From contig BOJX01000027.1 in assembly GCA_016860685.1 (NCBI GenBank), positions 1-35,392 on the forward strand: a stretch of 35,392 nt of DNA. The letters are read 5' to 3'. How positions within the stretch are numbered: the stretch's first letter is position 1; each line of letters opens with the position of its first letter. Under the pieces are notes generated by a model that saw only the letters and a list, made by a program, of their open reading frames with translations, was not told where the DNA came from and ran no database searches. The position numbers and the translations under genes are program-made. This document shows positions 9,164 to 17,947 of the stretch, in pieces. Source of the DNA: Planctomycetota bacterium. GTDB taxonomy: Bacteria; Planctomycetota; Phycisphaerae; UBA1845.

Positions 9164-12100
9164 TTATCGCGGCGCGCCCGGGTCATTCGTGTCGGGGGGC
9201 GAAGACGGTTCAGAACCGGACGGTGAGTCTTCGGATTCGGGCGTGTCCGCGGCTTTCGTCGGCTTCTCGCCCGGCGTCGCGGAGGCGGGGTCAGCGTCGG
9301 CGGGGGGAGACTCGGGAAACGGGCCGAACTCCGGAAGGGGCGGCATCGGGCGGTTCGGCGCGAGTTCCGCCCACAACGTCGGCATCGCCTCACAATCCGG
9401 CAGCGCGCGATGCACAATGACGATCGCCCCGAGCACGTCATCGACCGGGGCGCCCGCCGACGCCGCCTGCCGCAGGTGCGCTTCCGCGTCGGCGCACTTT
9501 CCGTCGAGCATCGCGAGATTCGCCGCGACGAAACGGGCGCGGATGTTCCGGGGATCCAGTTCGATCGCCCGCGCGATCCACTTCGCCAGTTCCGGGGGCA
9601 GCTCCCAGGGCCGGCGCTGCAACACCCGGAACGCCACGTCCGCGTAGATGGCGGAGAGTCGCAGATTCTGCTGCGTTGAATCCGAGACGCCTCCCGGATC
9701 TTTCAGGATCGCCCGGACCTCCTCCTCTTGACCGCCGGCGGCCAGGTAAGCCGTCCGACGGATGAGCGTCGTGCGATGCTTGAAGGCGTCACCCTGCTCA
9801 CCTCCCGGGGCGACGGACATGGCGCGGTCGAGCGTCGCCAACGCCGCGTCGGGCGATGCCGGAGCAGCAAGAAACCGGGCGTCGGCGAGTTCCGCCAGCG
9901 CGTACGCGGACGCCAGCGGCGCGGCGCTGAAGAACCCGTAACGCTCGTATCCTCCCGCAGCTTTGTCGAACGCCTCGACGGCGTCGGCGTAGCGTGACGC
10001 GGCGACATGAAGGATGCCGCCGACGCGGACGATCTCAGGCGACCAGCGCTCGACTGCGTCCGCAGGCTGATACACGGGCGAGTCGAGGAACGTCATTGCG
10101 CGGGTGTAGATCGATCCGAAGGCGTCATCAAACCCCGGCGTGGCGTCGGCGTAGTCGGTCAGCCCGCGGACATATTCCGAGACGACCGGTTCGTGGCGCA
10201 GGGGGCGGGCGAGATAGACGATCGCGCGTTCGAAGTCGAGCATCGGCCCGGCGATCTGCACGCACTTGACGGCGATATCCGCGTTGAACGGCTGACGGGC
10301 GAGTTCGATTTCGAGGGACTGTGCGGCGTTGGCGAGGTAAGCGGCGGCCTCCTCGCTGCGGTTGCGGGCGCGGGCGAACTCCCACCCTATCAGGAGCAGC
10401 TCCGCGTTCAGCCGGCTGGCGCCCAGGTAACCCGGAGCGCAGGTGAGCACGTCATGCAGGATCGTTCGCGCGCGATCGGCGAACGTCAGCGCCGACTCGA
10501 CGGCGCGCTGTCCTTCGGCGAGGAGGGTCGTGTTCGCGGGCGTTTCCTGTTGCGCCCGCCAGCTCAGTTCAAGTCCCTTGCGTTGCAGAGTGCGGGCGTG
10601 CATCAGCGCCGCCTCGCAATGAAGGAGCATGTCCTGCATCGCGCGGTCGGTTCGGAGCGGGCGGCCCGCCGCGGCATACTTCGTCAGGGCGTCTTCAATC
10701 CGGCCCTCGCGCACCAGCGCCGCGGCGTCATGCCCCGCCCGCGCCGCGCGGAAGTCGTGAAAGGCCAGCACAAGCACGCCCATCCCCAGCAGGAACGCCC
10801 CGCCCGCGGCCGCCAGCCCCACGTCGCGCCGCCGGGAGAGTTCGCCCACGAGATTCGTCGTCCGCGAGCCGCACATCGCCCACGTCAGCCCCAGCACGGT
10901 GTAAAACGCGCAGGGAACCTCGCCGAAGCGCAGCCCCACTCCGAAGCACTCTTCGACGATCAAAGCGGAAAGCGCCGCCAGCAGCGCGATGAGTACGCGA
11001 CGCTGCGGTTCAGACAGGTCCGACTCCAGCGCGTTCATCCCCGCCATGAAAGTCAGGGCGAACATCGCCAGCAGCAGCACGAACCCGATCGATCCCGAGT
11101 CCGCGAGAACCTCCAGCCACTCATTGTGCGCATGCCCGAGACGCGTCGACAACGCCCGCGGATCCTCCTCGACGTCGGTCCGGCGAAGCGGGTCGTCGCG
11201 CCACTCCCGGCTGATGAGCTGGTCCACCCCGAGGGTGAACCCGCCCGGTCCGCAGCCCGCGATCGGATGCTCCTGAAACAGGCTGACGGCGTAAGACCAG
11301 CCGTGAAACCGGACGCGCGCCGTCGCGTCGCGCCCGTATTCGGACGAGCCTTCCGCAGCGCGCAGTCCGTACCACGCTCCTGCGACGGCCAGCACCGCCC
11401 CCGCCCCGACGACGTAGCGCTTCCGCCCGGCGCCGGCCCGCAGGTACAGCATCGTCAGCACGCCGCACACCAGTCCGACGATCGCGCCGGAGGGGCGGGC
11501 GGCGCTGCGCAGCACGTCGGCGATGTGCGCGCCCGCGCCTCGTCCGACCGAGTCCGGCGCATTGCTCAAGAGGATCGCCCACGCCAGAAGGATCGCGAAA
11601 ATCGACAATCCGGCAGCCCGCATGACGCCGGCTACTCCCCCTCCGCTTCTGAGGCGGTTCAACGCGGAGGCCGCGTGCGCGCCGGAAACGATCAGGCCGG
11701 GCAGCAGACAGGCGGCGAGAAACGTGGGATTGCCGAAAGGAAACTTCGCCCGAAGATGCGGATTGCGCTCGTAAAAGTACCAGATCGCAAGCGAGGCCGC
11801 GATGACGCTGACGATCATCAGACCTCCGACCGCAAGACGTGCCGCAGACCGGGTCAGCGACGCACTCAGCGCAAACGCCCACAACAATCCGACTCCGCTG
11901 ACCGCCGCCGCTGCGAGGGCGAGGCTGATTGCGGAGGAGGCGCCTCCGCCCGGCGACGCCGCCGAGGTCGTCAATGCCCGGATCAGCAGCCACGCAACGA
12001 ACAAGCCGCCCGTGATGTGCGCCGCGATCAGCGGCGCGATATTGCGGCGAGCGGCGGGCTGGTCCTTCTCTGCGTCGGGCGCCGCCGACTCCTGTGCCAC

Positions 12101-12544
12101 TGAGTCGCCCGGCGGCGGCGCCGCCGGCGCGGCGGGAGCGGGCGCCGCTTCGTCCTCCGCGTCCGTCGATCGCCGGGACGCCAGAACGACGCCGACGCAG
12201 ATCAGCGCCGCGGCGGTGAAGAACATCAGGCAGAAGCTCTTGATCGCGTCCGCGTGGCGCGCCGGGGCTTCGTAGTTCAGGCACAGGAGCTGAACCACCG
12301 ACCGCAGCAGCGAATTCGCCCCCCACGCCCGAGCCCCGTCCACCAACTCGACGCTTTCCGGAACGCTCAGCAGCAGAAAACCGCCACACAACATCGCCAC
12401 GACCAGCACGATCATGACCACGTGAAGCGGGTGGACGGCGTCAGGATCCCAGGTTCGCGTCAGCAAGGCTTGTGCCCTGTCAAAATTGGCGCAGGAACAT
12501 CCGCGCCCGTCGGCCGCGCCGTCGATCCGGACGGGGTGGCGCAT
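9164..12544 (-). CDS. O-antigen-ligase-like membrane protein with long TPR tail
   Basis: This large protein of 1126 residues has about 13 hydrophobic segments in its first 600 residues and a helical repeat tail. A periplasmic loop holds the Wzy_C / O-antigen ligase signature: FQEHPIAGCGPGGF, then HAHNEWLEVLADSGSIGF near residue 470. WaaL and Wzy proteins with this motif join or polymerise undecaprenyl-linked glycans at the periplasmic face. From about residue 600 the chain is Ala-rich helical pairs that read as TPRs, ending in a Pro/Ser/Asp-rich tail of about 60 residues. Bacterial Wzy_C proteins fused to TPRs are known, but their substrates are mostly undefined. It converges with waaA, 60 bases away, which fits an envelope-glycan role. 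Ligase versus polymerase versus a glycoprotein ligase cannot be decided. Confidence 0.8.
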   Translation of the reverse strand: MRHPVRIDGAADGRGCSCANFDRAQALLTRTWDPDAVHPLHVVMIVLVVAMLCGGFLLLSVPESVELVDGARAWGANSLLRSVVQLLCLNYEAPARHADAIKSFCLMFFTAAALICVGVVLASRRSTDAEDEAAPAPAAPAAPPPGDSVAQESAAPDAEKDQPAARRNIAPLIAAHITGGLFVAWLLIRALTTSAASPGGGASSAISLALAAAAVSGVGLLWAFALSASLTRSAARLAVGGLMIVSVIAASLAIWYFYERNPHLRAKFPFGNPTFLAACLLPGLIVSGAHAASALNRLRSGGGVAGVMRAAGLSIFAILLAWAILLSNAPDSVGRGAGAHIADVLRSAARPSGAIVGLVCGVLTMLYLRAGAGRKRYVVGAGAVLAVAGAWYGLRAAEGSSEYGRDATARVRFHGWSYAVSLFQEHPIAGCGPGGFTLGVDQLISREWRDDPLRRTDVEEDPRALSTRLGHAHNEWLEVLADSGSIGFVLLLAMFALTFMAGMNALESDLSEPQRRVLIALLAALSALIVEECFGVGLRFGEVPCAFYTVLGLTWAMCGSRTTNLVGELSRRRDVGLAAAGGAFLLGMGVLVLAFHDFRAARAGHDAAALVREGRIEDALTKYAAAGRPLRTDRAMQDMLLHCEAALMHARTLQRKGLELSWRAQQETPANTTLLAEGQRAVESALTFADRARTILHDVLTCAPGYLGASRLNAELLLIGWEFARARNRSEEAAAYLANAAQSLEIELARQPFNADIAVKCVQIAGPMLDFERAIVYLARPLRHEPVVSEYVRGLTDYADATPGFDDAFGSIYTRAMTFLDSPVYQPADAVERWSPEIVRVGGILHVAASRYADAVEAFDKAAGGYERYGFFSAAPLASAYALAELADARFLAAPASPDAALATLDRAMSVAPGGEQGDAFKHRTTLIRRTAYLAAGGQEEEVRAILKDPGGVSDSTQQNLRLSAIYADVAFRVLQRRPWELPPELAKWIARAIELDPRNIRARFVAANLAMLDGKCADAEAHLRQAASAGAPVDDVLGAIVIVHRALPDCEAMPTLWAELAPNRPMPPLPEFGPFPESPPADADPASATPGEKPTKAADTPESEDSPSGSEPSSPPDTNDPGAPR

Positions 12545-12696
12545 TATCCGGTTTCAATACGTCGGGTCAAAAGGCGAGGTTCGCGGAGACGCGGCGCCGG
12601 GAGCCGGACCGCTTTCGGAACGAGTTCTCGTGGCAGCGGTAGGCGCCGGAGAAACGATCAAGGCGCCGGTTCGGCGGGAAGGGCGGCCACGCAGGT

Positions 12697-14307
12697 TCAG
12701 ACGCCGACGGCCTCGATCCGGGACTCCCGGTCGGCGTGGCGGCGGCGGATTTCGTCCAGCTGGCGATTGCCGTCAAGGAAAGCGCGGACGATGACCGGGT
12801 CAAAGTGCTTGCCTGAGTCCTTGCGGATGCGTTCCACCGCCTGCTCATGCGAAGCCGCCTCCTTGTACCGTCGAACGCTGGTGATCGCGTCGTAAGCGTC
12901 CGCCAGCGCGACGATCCGCGCCGCCAGCGGAATCTCGTCGGCGGAAAGCCCCCTCGGATATCCCCGACCGTCGTAACGTTCGTGATGGGCGTACGCGATG
13001 TCCGAGCACATCTGAAGCAGCGGTGCGCCGCCGCCGGTGCCTTCCATCGCCATCGAAAGCACGCGGAAGCCGATTTCCGTATGCGTCTTCATCAGATCGA
13101 ATTCCTCGTCGGTCAGCGCGCCGGGCTTCGTCAGCACGTCGTCGGGGATGCCGATCTTGCCGATGTCGTGCATCGGCGCCGCCAGCTCGATCATCTCGAC
13201 GAACTCCTCGTTGATCTGTCCGCGGAACGCCCCGTCGTCCAGGAGGCGCTGCGCCAGCAACCGCGCGTAACGCGCGACGCGCTCCAGGTGCAGGCTCGTT
13301 TCATCGTCTCGGTATTCGGAGAGCCGCCCGATCGTTCGCAGCAGGACGAGCACCGACTCCTGGAGCCGCCGTCGCCGCTCGAGATTGTTCAGCGCGATCG
13401 CCCCGGCGTCCGCGATCGACCGGATGCACTCGATCTCGTGCTCGCTGAACGCGCTGGGCGCCGCCTTCTCCGTCACGTTCAGCACGCCAAGCACCTCGCC
13501 GTGCGACGCCAGCGACGCGGTCACCAGCGGCGTCGACAGGAACGTGTCGCTCGTATACGCATACCGCCCGCTCGGCTTATCTTCGTCGCAGACCGTCTTG
13601 GCGACGACCGTCTTCCCGCTCTGGAACACGCGCCCGGCGACCCCCTCGCCCGCGCCCACGCGGATCCGCCGCACCAGGCTTCGCTCGATCCCCAGCGCCC
13701 GCTCGCAGATCAGGGACTCGCCGCTGTTGTCTGCCATCATCAGCGAGATGCGCTCACTGCCGGTCGCGTCCCGCGCGCAGCGCACGATCAGGTCGAGAAT
13801 CTCGTCGCGCGTCGTCGCCTGATTCAGCGCCCGCATGTAATCGTAAAGCACCTGAAGCCGGTGCGTCTTCTCCCGGACTTCGCTTTCCAGCCTCCGGTTC
13901 AGTTCTTCGATCTGACGGCGGCTCGTCGCCAGGCGATGCACCGTGCGCACCCGGGCGAGGATCTCCAGCATGTCGAAGGGTTTCGCCAGGTATTCCTGCG
14001 CCCCGGCTTCCAACCCCCGCACCAGATCCTCGGTGCGCGTCCGGGCGGTAAGCATGATGACCGGGATATGCGCCGTCGCGGGATCCTCCTTCAGGCGGCG
14101 GGTCGCCGTCAGCCCGTCCATCACCGGCATGTTCACGTCCATCACGATGACGTCCGGCTGCTCACGCCGGGCGGTCTCGATCGCTTCAGCGCCGTTGCCC
14201 GCCGTGTATACGTGGTAACCTGCGTGCCGAAGGTGGGCGCAGAGGACGAACTTCAGTTCCTCCTCGTCGTCCACGATCAGGATGGTGCCGATTCCGGCCT
14301 CGTTCAT
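12697..14307 (-). CDS. Response regulator with GAF and HD-GYP domains
   Basis: The product is a cytoplasmic signalling protein of 536 residues from the ATG at 14307. The receiver domain (about 1-125) has TILIVDDEEE, phospho-acceptor Asp in VIVMDVNMPVMDG, IPVIMLTA and the Lys in LAKPFD. A short coiled coil (EELNRRLESEVREKTHRLQ) follows. A GAF domain (about 165-315) comes next, then HD-GYP. The last keeps HLERVARYARLLA, HDIGKIGIPDDVLTKPG, HTEIG, AYAHHERYDGRGYP and LADAYDAITSVRRYK, so the metal-binding set looks complete and cyclic-di-GMP hydrolysis is likely. The ATG at 14307 has GGAG nine bases upstream and puts the receiver domain at the N-terminus; ATGs at 14373 and 14433 would add up to 42 low-complexity residues. 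No histidine kinase lies nearby. It is divergent from manA. Confidence 0.9.
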   Translation of the reverse strand: MNEAGIGTILIVDDEEELKFVLCAHLRHAGYHVYTAGNGAEAIETARREQPDVIVMDVNMPVMDGLTATRRLKEDPATAHIPVIMLTARTRTEDLVRGLEAGAQEYLAKPFDMLEILARVRTVHRLATSRRQIEELNRRLESEVREKTHRLQVLYDYMRALNQATTRDEILDLIVRCARDATGSERISLMMADNSGESLICERALGIERSLVRRIRVGAGEGVAGRVFQSGKTVVAKTVCDEDKPSGRYAYTSDTFLSTPLVTASLASHGEVLGVLNVTEKAAPSAFSEHEIECIRSIADAGAIALNNLERRRRLQESVLVLLRTIGRLSEYRDDETSLHLERVARYARLLAQRLLDDGAFRGQINEEFVEMIELAAPMHDIGKIGIPDDVLTKPGALTDEEFDLMKTHTEIGFRVLSMAMEGTGGGAPLLQMCSDIAYAHHERYDGRGYPRGLSADEIPLAARIVALADAYDAITSVRRYKEAASHEQAVERIRKDSGKHFDPVIVRAFLDGNRQLDEIRRRHADRESRIEAVGV

Positions 14308-14499
14308 CGGCGCAAGCTCCGAACCGATGTCCGTTGCGCACCCGCCCGGCGCACCCCGGTCCGGTCGGGTCATCGGCGATCCGCGCTCCGCTCCTGATTT
14401 GCCCGGCCGGGCGATGCCCGATAGGAAAGGCATGTCCGAGAAACGCCGGGTCGCGGCGATCCTGAGTCGTGCCGGTTGATCAAGATGGAGTAGGCGATC

Positions 14500-15603
14500 G
14501 TGGACGTTTACCCCTTACTTTTCGACCCGATCTATCAGACCCGCCTCTGGGGCGGGCGCCGGCTGGAGACTTTGCTCGGACGTTCATTGCCGCCCGCCGA
14601 ACCGATCGGCGAAAGCTGGGAGCTTTCCGATCTGCCGGGAGCGGAAAGCCGGGTGCGGCACGGGCCTGCAAGAGGCCGCACGCTGCACGCGCTCGTCGAA
14701 GACTGGGGAACCGCGCTGACCGGGCGGACGCCCCTGTGCGACGGACGGTTTCCGCTCCTGATCAAGTATCTCGACGCAGATCAACCGCTCAGCGTTCAGG
14801 TGCATCCGCCGCCGGACGCCGATGCCGACGTTGCCGGTCCGGTGAAGCACGAAGCGTGGGTCGTGCTCCACGCCGACCCCGGGGGGATCGTTTACCGAGG
14901 ACTGCGTCCCGGGGTGACGACGGATCAACTCAAGGCGGCAATCCGCGACAACCACACTCCTGATCTCCTGGAGCGGATTCCGGTGCGCGCCGGACAGGCG
15001 CTGTACCTGCCCGCCGGAGTGGTGCATGCCCTTGGAGGCGGCGTTCTCGTCGCCGAAATTCAGACCCCCAGCGACGTCACCTACCGCCTCTTTGACTGGA
15101 ACCGCGCCGACCCGCGCACCGGGCGACCCCGCGACCTTCACGTTGATCAGGCGTTGCGATGCCTCAGACCCGCTCAGAACCTCGTGCAGGCCGAGGCAAG
15201 GTCGCACGTCGCCAGCGTCTGGACGTCGGTTACGCGGCTGATCTCGTGCAGCCGCTTCATCATTGAGCGCGTGCGGATGATCGAGGGCGTCGAGCAGGAC
15301 GTGCCTTATGCGGAACCCGTGATCTGGATGATCCTTGCCGGCAAAGGCGAGATTTCGTGTAAGTTCGGCGACGACCGGATGATCGTCGGTTTCGCGCCTT
15401 CGGACACCGTCCTGCTGCCCGCGGGATTGCGCGAGGCGCGGGTGCGCACGGATTCCGTCTGCATCTGGCTGGAGATCACGGTCCCGGTCCCCAGTCTGCT
15501 GGCGGGATTCGATCGGCCGGATCGGGCGGCGCTGCGGGCCGCCGCGGAGCCGCCGCCGGCGTTCGTGCCTCTTGCGGTGCGCCCCGAAAAGCGGGAGAAG
15601 TAA
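14500..15603 (+). CDS. manA: Mannose-6-phosphate isomerase, class I
   Basis: The enzyme interconverts fructose 6-phosphate and mannose 6-phosphate and supplies mannose for surface glycans. It has 367 residues. PIYQTRLWGGRRL opens the protein. GESWELSD, LLIKYLDADQPLSVQVHP (Gln and His zinc ligands), KHEAWVVL (Glu ligand), YLPAGVVHALGGG (His ligand) and SDVTYRLFDWNR are the conserved sites of the cupin-fold zinc isomerases, so it should be active. The C-terminal cupin half holds VIWMILAGKGEI. The start is GTG at 14500, with GGAG nine bases upstream and LFDPIYQ following at once. Its usual GDP-mannose partners (phosphomannomutase, ManC) are not in the window. It sits beside waaA and the ligase-like gene, which suggests a surface-polysaccharide link. 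Confidence 0.93.
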   Translation: MDVYPLLFDPIYQTRLWGGRRLETLLGRSLPPAEPIGESWELSDLPGAESRVRHGPARGRTLHALVEDWGTALTGRTPLCDGRFPLLIKYLDADQPLSVQVHPPPDADADVAGPVKHEAWVVLHADPGGIVYRGLRPGVTTDQLKAAIRDNHTPDLLERIPVRAGQALYLPAGVVHALGGGVLVAEIQTPSDVTYRLFDWNRADPRTGRPRDLHVDQALRCLRPAQNLVQAEARSHVASVWTSVTRLISCSRFIIERVRMIEGVEQDVPYAEPVIWMILAGKGEISCKFGDDRMIVGFAPSDTVLLPAGLREARVRTDSVCIWLEITVPVPSLLAGFDRPDRAALRAAAEPPPAFVPLAVRPEKREK

Positions 15604-15633
15604 CCGCTCGGAGCGGGAAGCGGAGGAGGAGGG

Positions 15634-16407
15634 GTGCGGAATCTCGTCAGAGGACATCGCGCGGGGGGGCTGATCCTCGCGCATCACGCCCGGTCGTGGC
15701 GCCGGCTGCGCGGGCTCGTGCTGATCTCCGCGTGCGTGCTCGTCGTTCTCGAGCTTCACGCGCTGATGCAGGTCGCCTTCGCGGGCGAAGTCCTCGCCGC
15801 CGTGCGCCAGGCGATGCGGATTCTGTGCATCCTCTTGTGCGGCGGAATTCTCTACCGCTTCATCTCCGTCGCACACGCCGTCGCCAACCTCCGCGAGCGC
15901 GTCATGCGTCTTCAGCACCGCCTGACGCGCATCGAAGACGCCGTCGCGGCGCCGCCGGTCTCGACACAGGCGACCCTCGGTGACGGCGAGGCGCCGTCGT
16001 CCGCAACCCCCTTCAAGATCGAGGCGGTCGTGGAGGAACTCGAACCGGTCGCCGGTTCGTACCACGCCGGACCCGCGGCCTCGGATCCCGCCGAAGGATT
16101 CCTCGACCGTGCGGATTCGGACACCCTCGCGCAATCCCGTCCTTCCGTTGCACCGTCGCATGTCGGTCCGCCCGACTGCGGCGACGAGGAACCTCTCACG
16201 GAACGCTCCCTGCGGGATCGTCTTCGGGAAGCCTTGCTCTCTCGCGACCTGGTTGAAGCCCTGCGCGTCGGGCGTCGCCTGATGCGGACGCACCCTCACG
16301 CCGATGCGGCCCGGGAATTCGCCGCGCTGGCGCCGCTGCTGGAATCAAGGCTTCAGACTTCCGAGACCCTCCCGCAGGAACCTGCCGCCGATCCCGTGTT
16401 GCGCTAG
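15634..16407 (+). CDS. Hypothetical two-helix membrane protein
   Basis: The function is not recognised. The protein has 257 residues from a GTG with ggaggaggag just upstream, a strong ribosome-binding site that fixes the start. Two hydrophobic segments (LVLISACVLVVLELHALMQVAF and MRILCILLCGGILYRFI, about residues 28-75) form a hairpin, followed by a short coiled-coil-like stretch (VANLRERVMRLQHRLTRIEDAV). A disordered Ala/Pro/Asp-rich linker of about 80 residues comes next. The C-terminal helical stretch of about 55 residues (RSLRDRLREALLSRDLVEALRVGRRLM) looks like one TPR-type pair. Both ends are therefore probably cytoplasmic. It starts 30 bases after manA and is likely cotranscribed with it. 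Confidence 0.7.
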   Translation: MRNLVRGHRAGGLILAHHARSWRRLRGLVLISACVLVVLELHALMQVAFAGEVLAAVRQAMRILCILLCGGILYRFISVAHAVANLRERVMRLQHRLTRIEDAVAAPPVSTQATLGDGEAPSSATPFKIEAVVEELEPVAGSYHAGPAASDPAEGFLDRADSDTLAQSRPSVAPSHVGPPDCGDEEPLTERSLRDRLREALLSRDLVEALRVGRRLMRTHPHADAAREFAALAPLLESRLQTSETLPQEPAADPVLR

Positions 16408-16444
16408 CGTTACAGGTCGCAGGTTCGTGGCGCAGGTTCGGATC

Positions 16445-16522
16445 GCAGACCTCCGGCCCGCACCTGCCTAGCAGATCTCCGGTCTGTCCCTGCCGAGCAG
16501 ACTTCCGGTGCGGTCCGTTAAG
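16445..16522. repeat. Three degenerate tandem repeats, 26-base period
   Basis: Units begin at 16445, 16471 and 16497, exactly 26 bases apart, each opening gcaga(c/t)(c/t)tccgg. The copies diverge toward their ends. They fill the gap between the converging two-helix membrane protein gene and MFS gene. No gene or intrinsic terminator is seen there. Confidence 0.7.
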
Positions 16523-16531
16523 ACCTTGCTC

Positions 16532-17725
16532 TTACTTCGGGTCTTGTTGCGTCCGGCGATGCGCCGCGAAAACGCCGACCTGAACGAGTATCCCGGCTTG
16601 AAGCACCGCGCATCCCACCCAGTACGGCGTCGCCAGCGTCCCCGCCTCCGCGAGCACCCCCCCGCCGAACGATCCGATCAGGAATCCCGTCGAAACGAGA
16701 ATCTCATGAACCGCCATCCTCGCGGTCCGATCGCGCCCTCCCGCCACTCCGTAATAAAGGTGCGACGCATACAGGAAGCTGATGCCCACGCCGGCCAGCC
16801 CGCCGCACAGGAAAAGTGATCCCGCCCCGGACGCTGAATACGCCAGCAGAAGACTCGCTCCCAGCCCGCCCTGAAACGCCCACATCCACCCGGCCTTGTG
16901 ATGCCACCAGGGATGTCTTCCCAGCAGCGCGAAACCCACGGCCATCGTGAGGCTCAGAAAGGTTCCGATCAGCCCTTGCAGCGTCGCCCCCACGCCCAGA
17001 TCATTCGCCAGCCCCGGAAGCTGAATGCGCAACAGACCCAGCGCCACGTACCCCGAGACCACGGCCACCCGCGCCATCCTCCGGTAGACGATCATCCGAT
17101 CCGTCGTCGCGGCGTCTGCGGACGGAGGCTCGTCACCGGTCGCTGTCGTGCGGAGCGGGGCACAAACGAAGAACAAACCGAGCGACAGCACGTGACACAC
17201 CGCGGCGAACCAGAACGGCGCCGCCGGGTGAATGTCGAAAAGAAGCCCGCCCATCAAGGGCCCGAGCACCATCCCGCTCGACCACGACGCATTGAACCGC
17301 CCCAGCCGCTGGTTCAGCGCCGCGCCCTCCAGCCCGGTCGAGACGCGCCCCATCACCGGCGGCCACAACCACGACGTCGCGACTCCGAAAAACGAAACCA
17401 GCGCGAACAAGGCGTTCAGCGTCGTGGCGAAGGCCATCCCCACCGCTCCCAGCGTCAGCGCCAAGCTGCTGACTACCGCTTGCGTCCGCCAGTCCAGCGT
17501 CCCTGCGGCCCGGCGGCTCAGGAGCACGGACCCCACGTAGAAACCCTGATACAGCGCCCCGATCAGCCCGATCTGCGACGGCGAGGCGCCCAGGTGACGC
17601 TCCGCCAGGTTCGGCCACGCGATGAAAAGCTGCCCGAACGAGGCGCTGCTGATCAGCGACGCCGCGTCCACCGCGTACCCGTCCCATCGCCGCCCCGTCG
17701 CCGGCTTTTCCGCGTCCGCTTCCAC
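16532..17725 (-). CDS. MFS transporter
   Basis: This is an integral membrane transporter of the major facilitator superfamily with 397 residues and about 12 hydrophobic segments arranged as two groups of six. A central, mostly polar loop (APLRTTATGDEPPSADAATT) separates the halves, as is usual. GLIGALYQGFYVGSVLLSRRAAG fits the TM2 to loop 2-3 region. Other segments include LFALVSFFGVATSWLWPPVMG and FLIGSFGGGVLAEAG. The start is GTG at 17725, with ggaggg a few bases upstream. The substrate cannot be told from sequence; neighbours give no strong hint, although a sugar isomerase-like gene lies upstream on the same strand after 220 bases. Confidence 0.85.
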   Translation of the reverse strand: MEADAEKPATGRRWDGYAVDAASLISSASFGQLFIAWPNLAERHLGASPSQIGLIGALYQGFYVGSVLLSRRAAGTLDWRTQAVVSSLALTLGAVGMAFATTLNALFALVSFFGVATSWLWPPVMGRVSTGLEGAALNQRLGRFNASWSSGMVLGPLMGGLLFDIHPAAPFWFAAVCHVLSLGLFFVCAPLRTTATGDEPPSADAATTDRMIVYRRMARVAVVSGYVALGLLRIQLPGLANDLGVGATLQGLIGTFLSLTMAVGFALLGRHPWWHHKAGWMWAFQGGLGASLLLAYSASGAGSLFLCGGLAGVGISFLYASHLYYGVAGGRDRTARMAVHEILVSTGFLIGSFGGGVLAEAGTLATPYWVGCAVLQAGILVQVGVFAAHRRTQQDPK

Positions 17726-17947
17726 CTCGCCCTCCGCGCGACGGCAATGTACGAGATGCGACCTCCTGAAAACAGCGCCAGGGGAGCGACGCCTCCTGCC
17801 CGAGATCGCCGAACCCCACCGCGCCCGTGAGGAAGCGTTCGAGGAAAGGCACCAAGGTGCAAACGTACGAAGAAAATCCGATCCCCCAGTCCCCGAGGAT
17901 CGAGCACCGAAACGACGACGGCAAGGATCCCGCGCCGGACCGCGCGG

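Noticed and set aside
10007-12103. A 698-codon plus-strand frame opposite the O-antigen-ligase-like gene
   Set aside because: Low-complexity Arg/Gln/His-rich composition and no recognisable domain; the minus strand encodes membrane segments and the Wzy_C motif.
12847-14397. A 516-codon plus-strand frame opposite the HD-GYP gene
   Set aside because: Arg/His/Asp-rich shadow frame; the minus strand carries intact REC, GAF and HD-GYP motifs.
16445-16522. Tandem repeats as a CRISPR array
   Set aside because: The units abut without spacers and are degenerate, and no cas gene is present.
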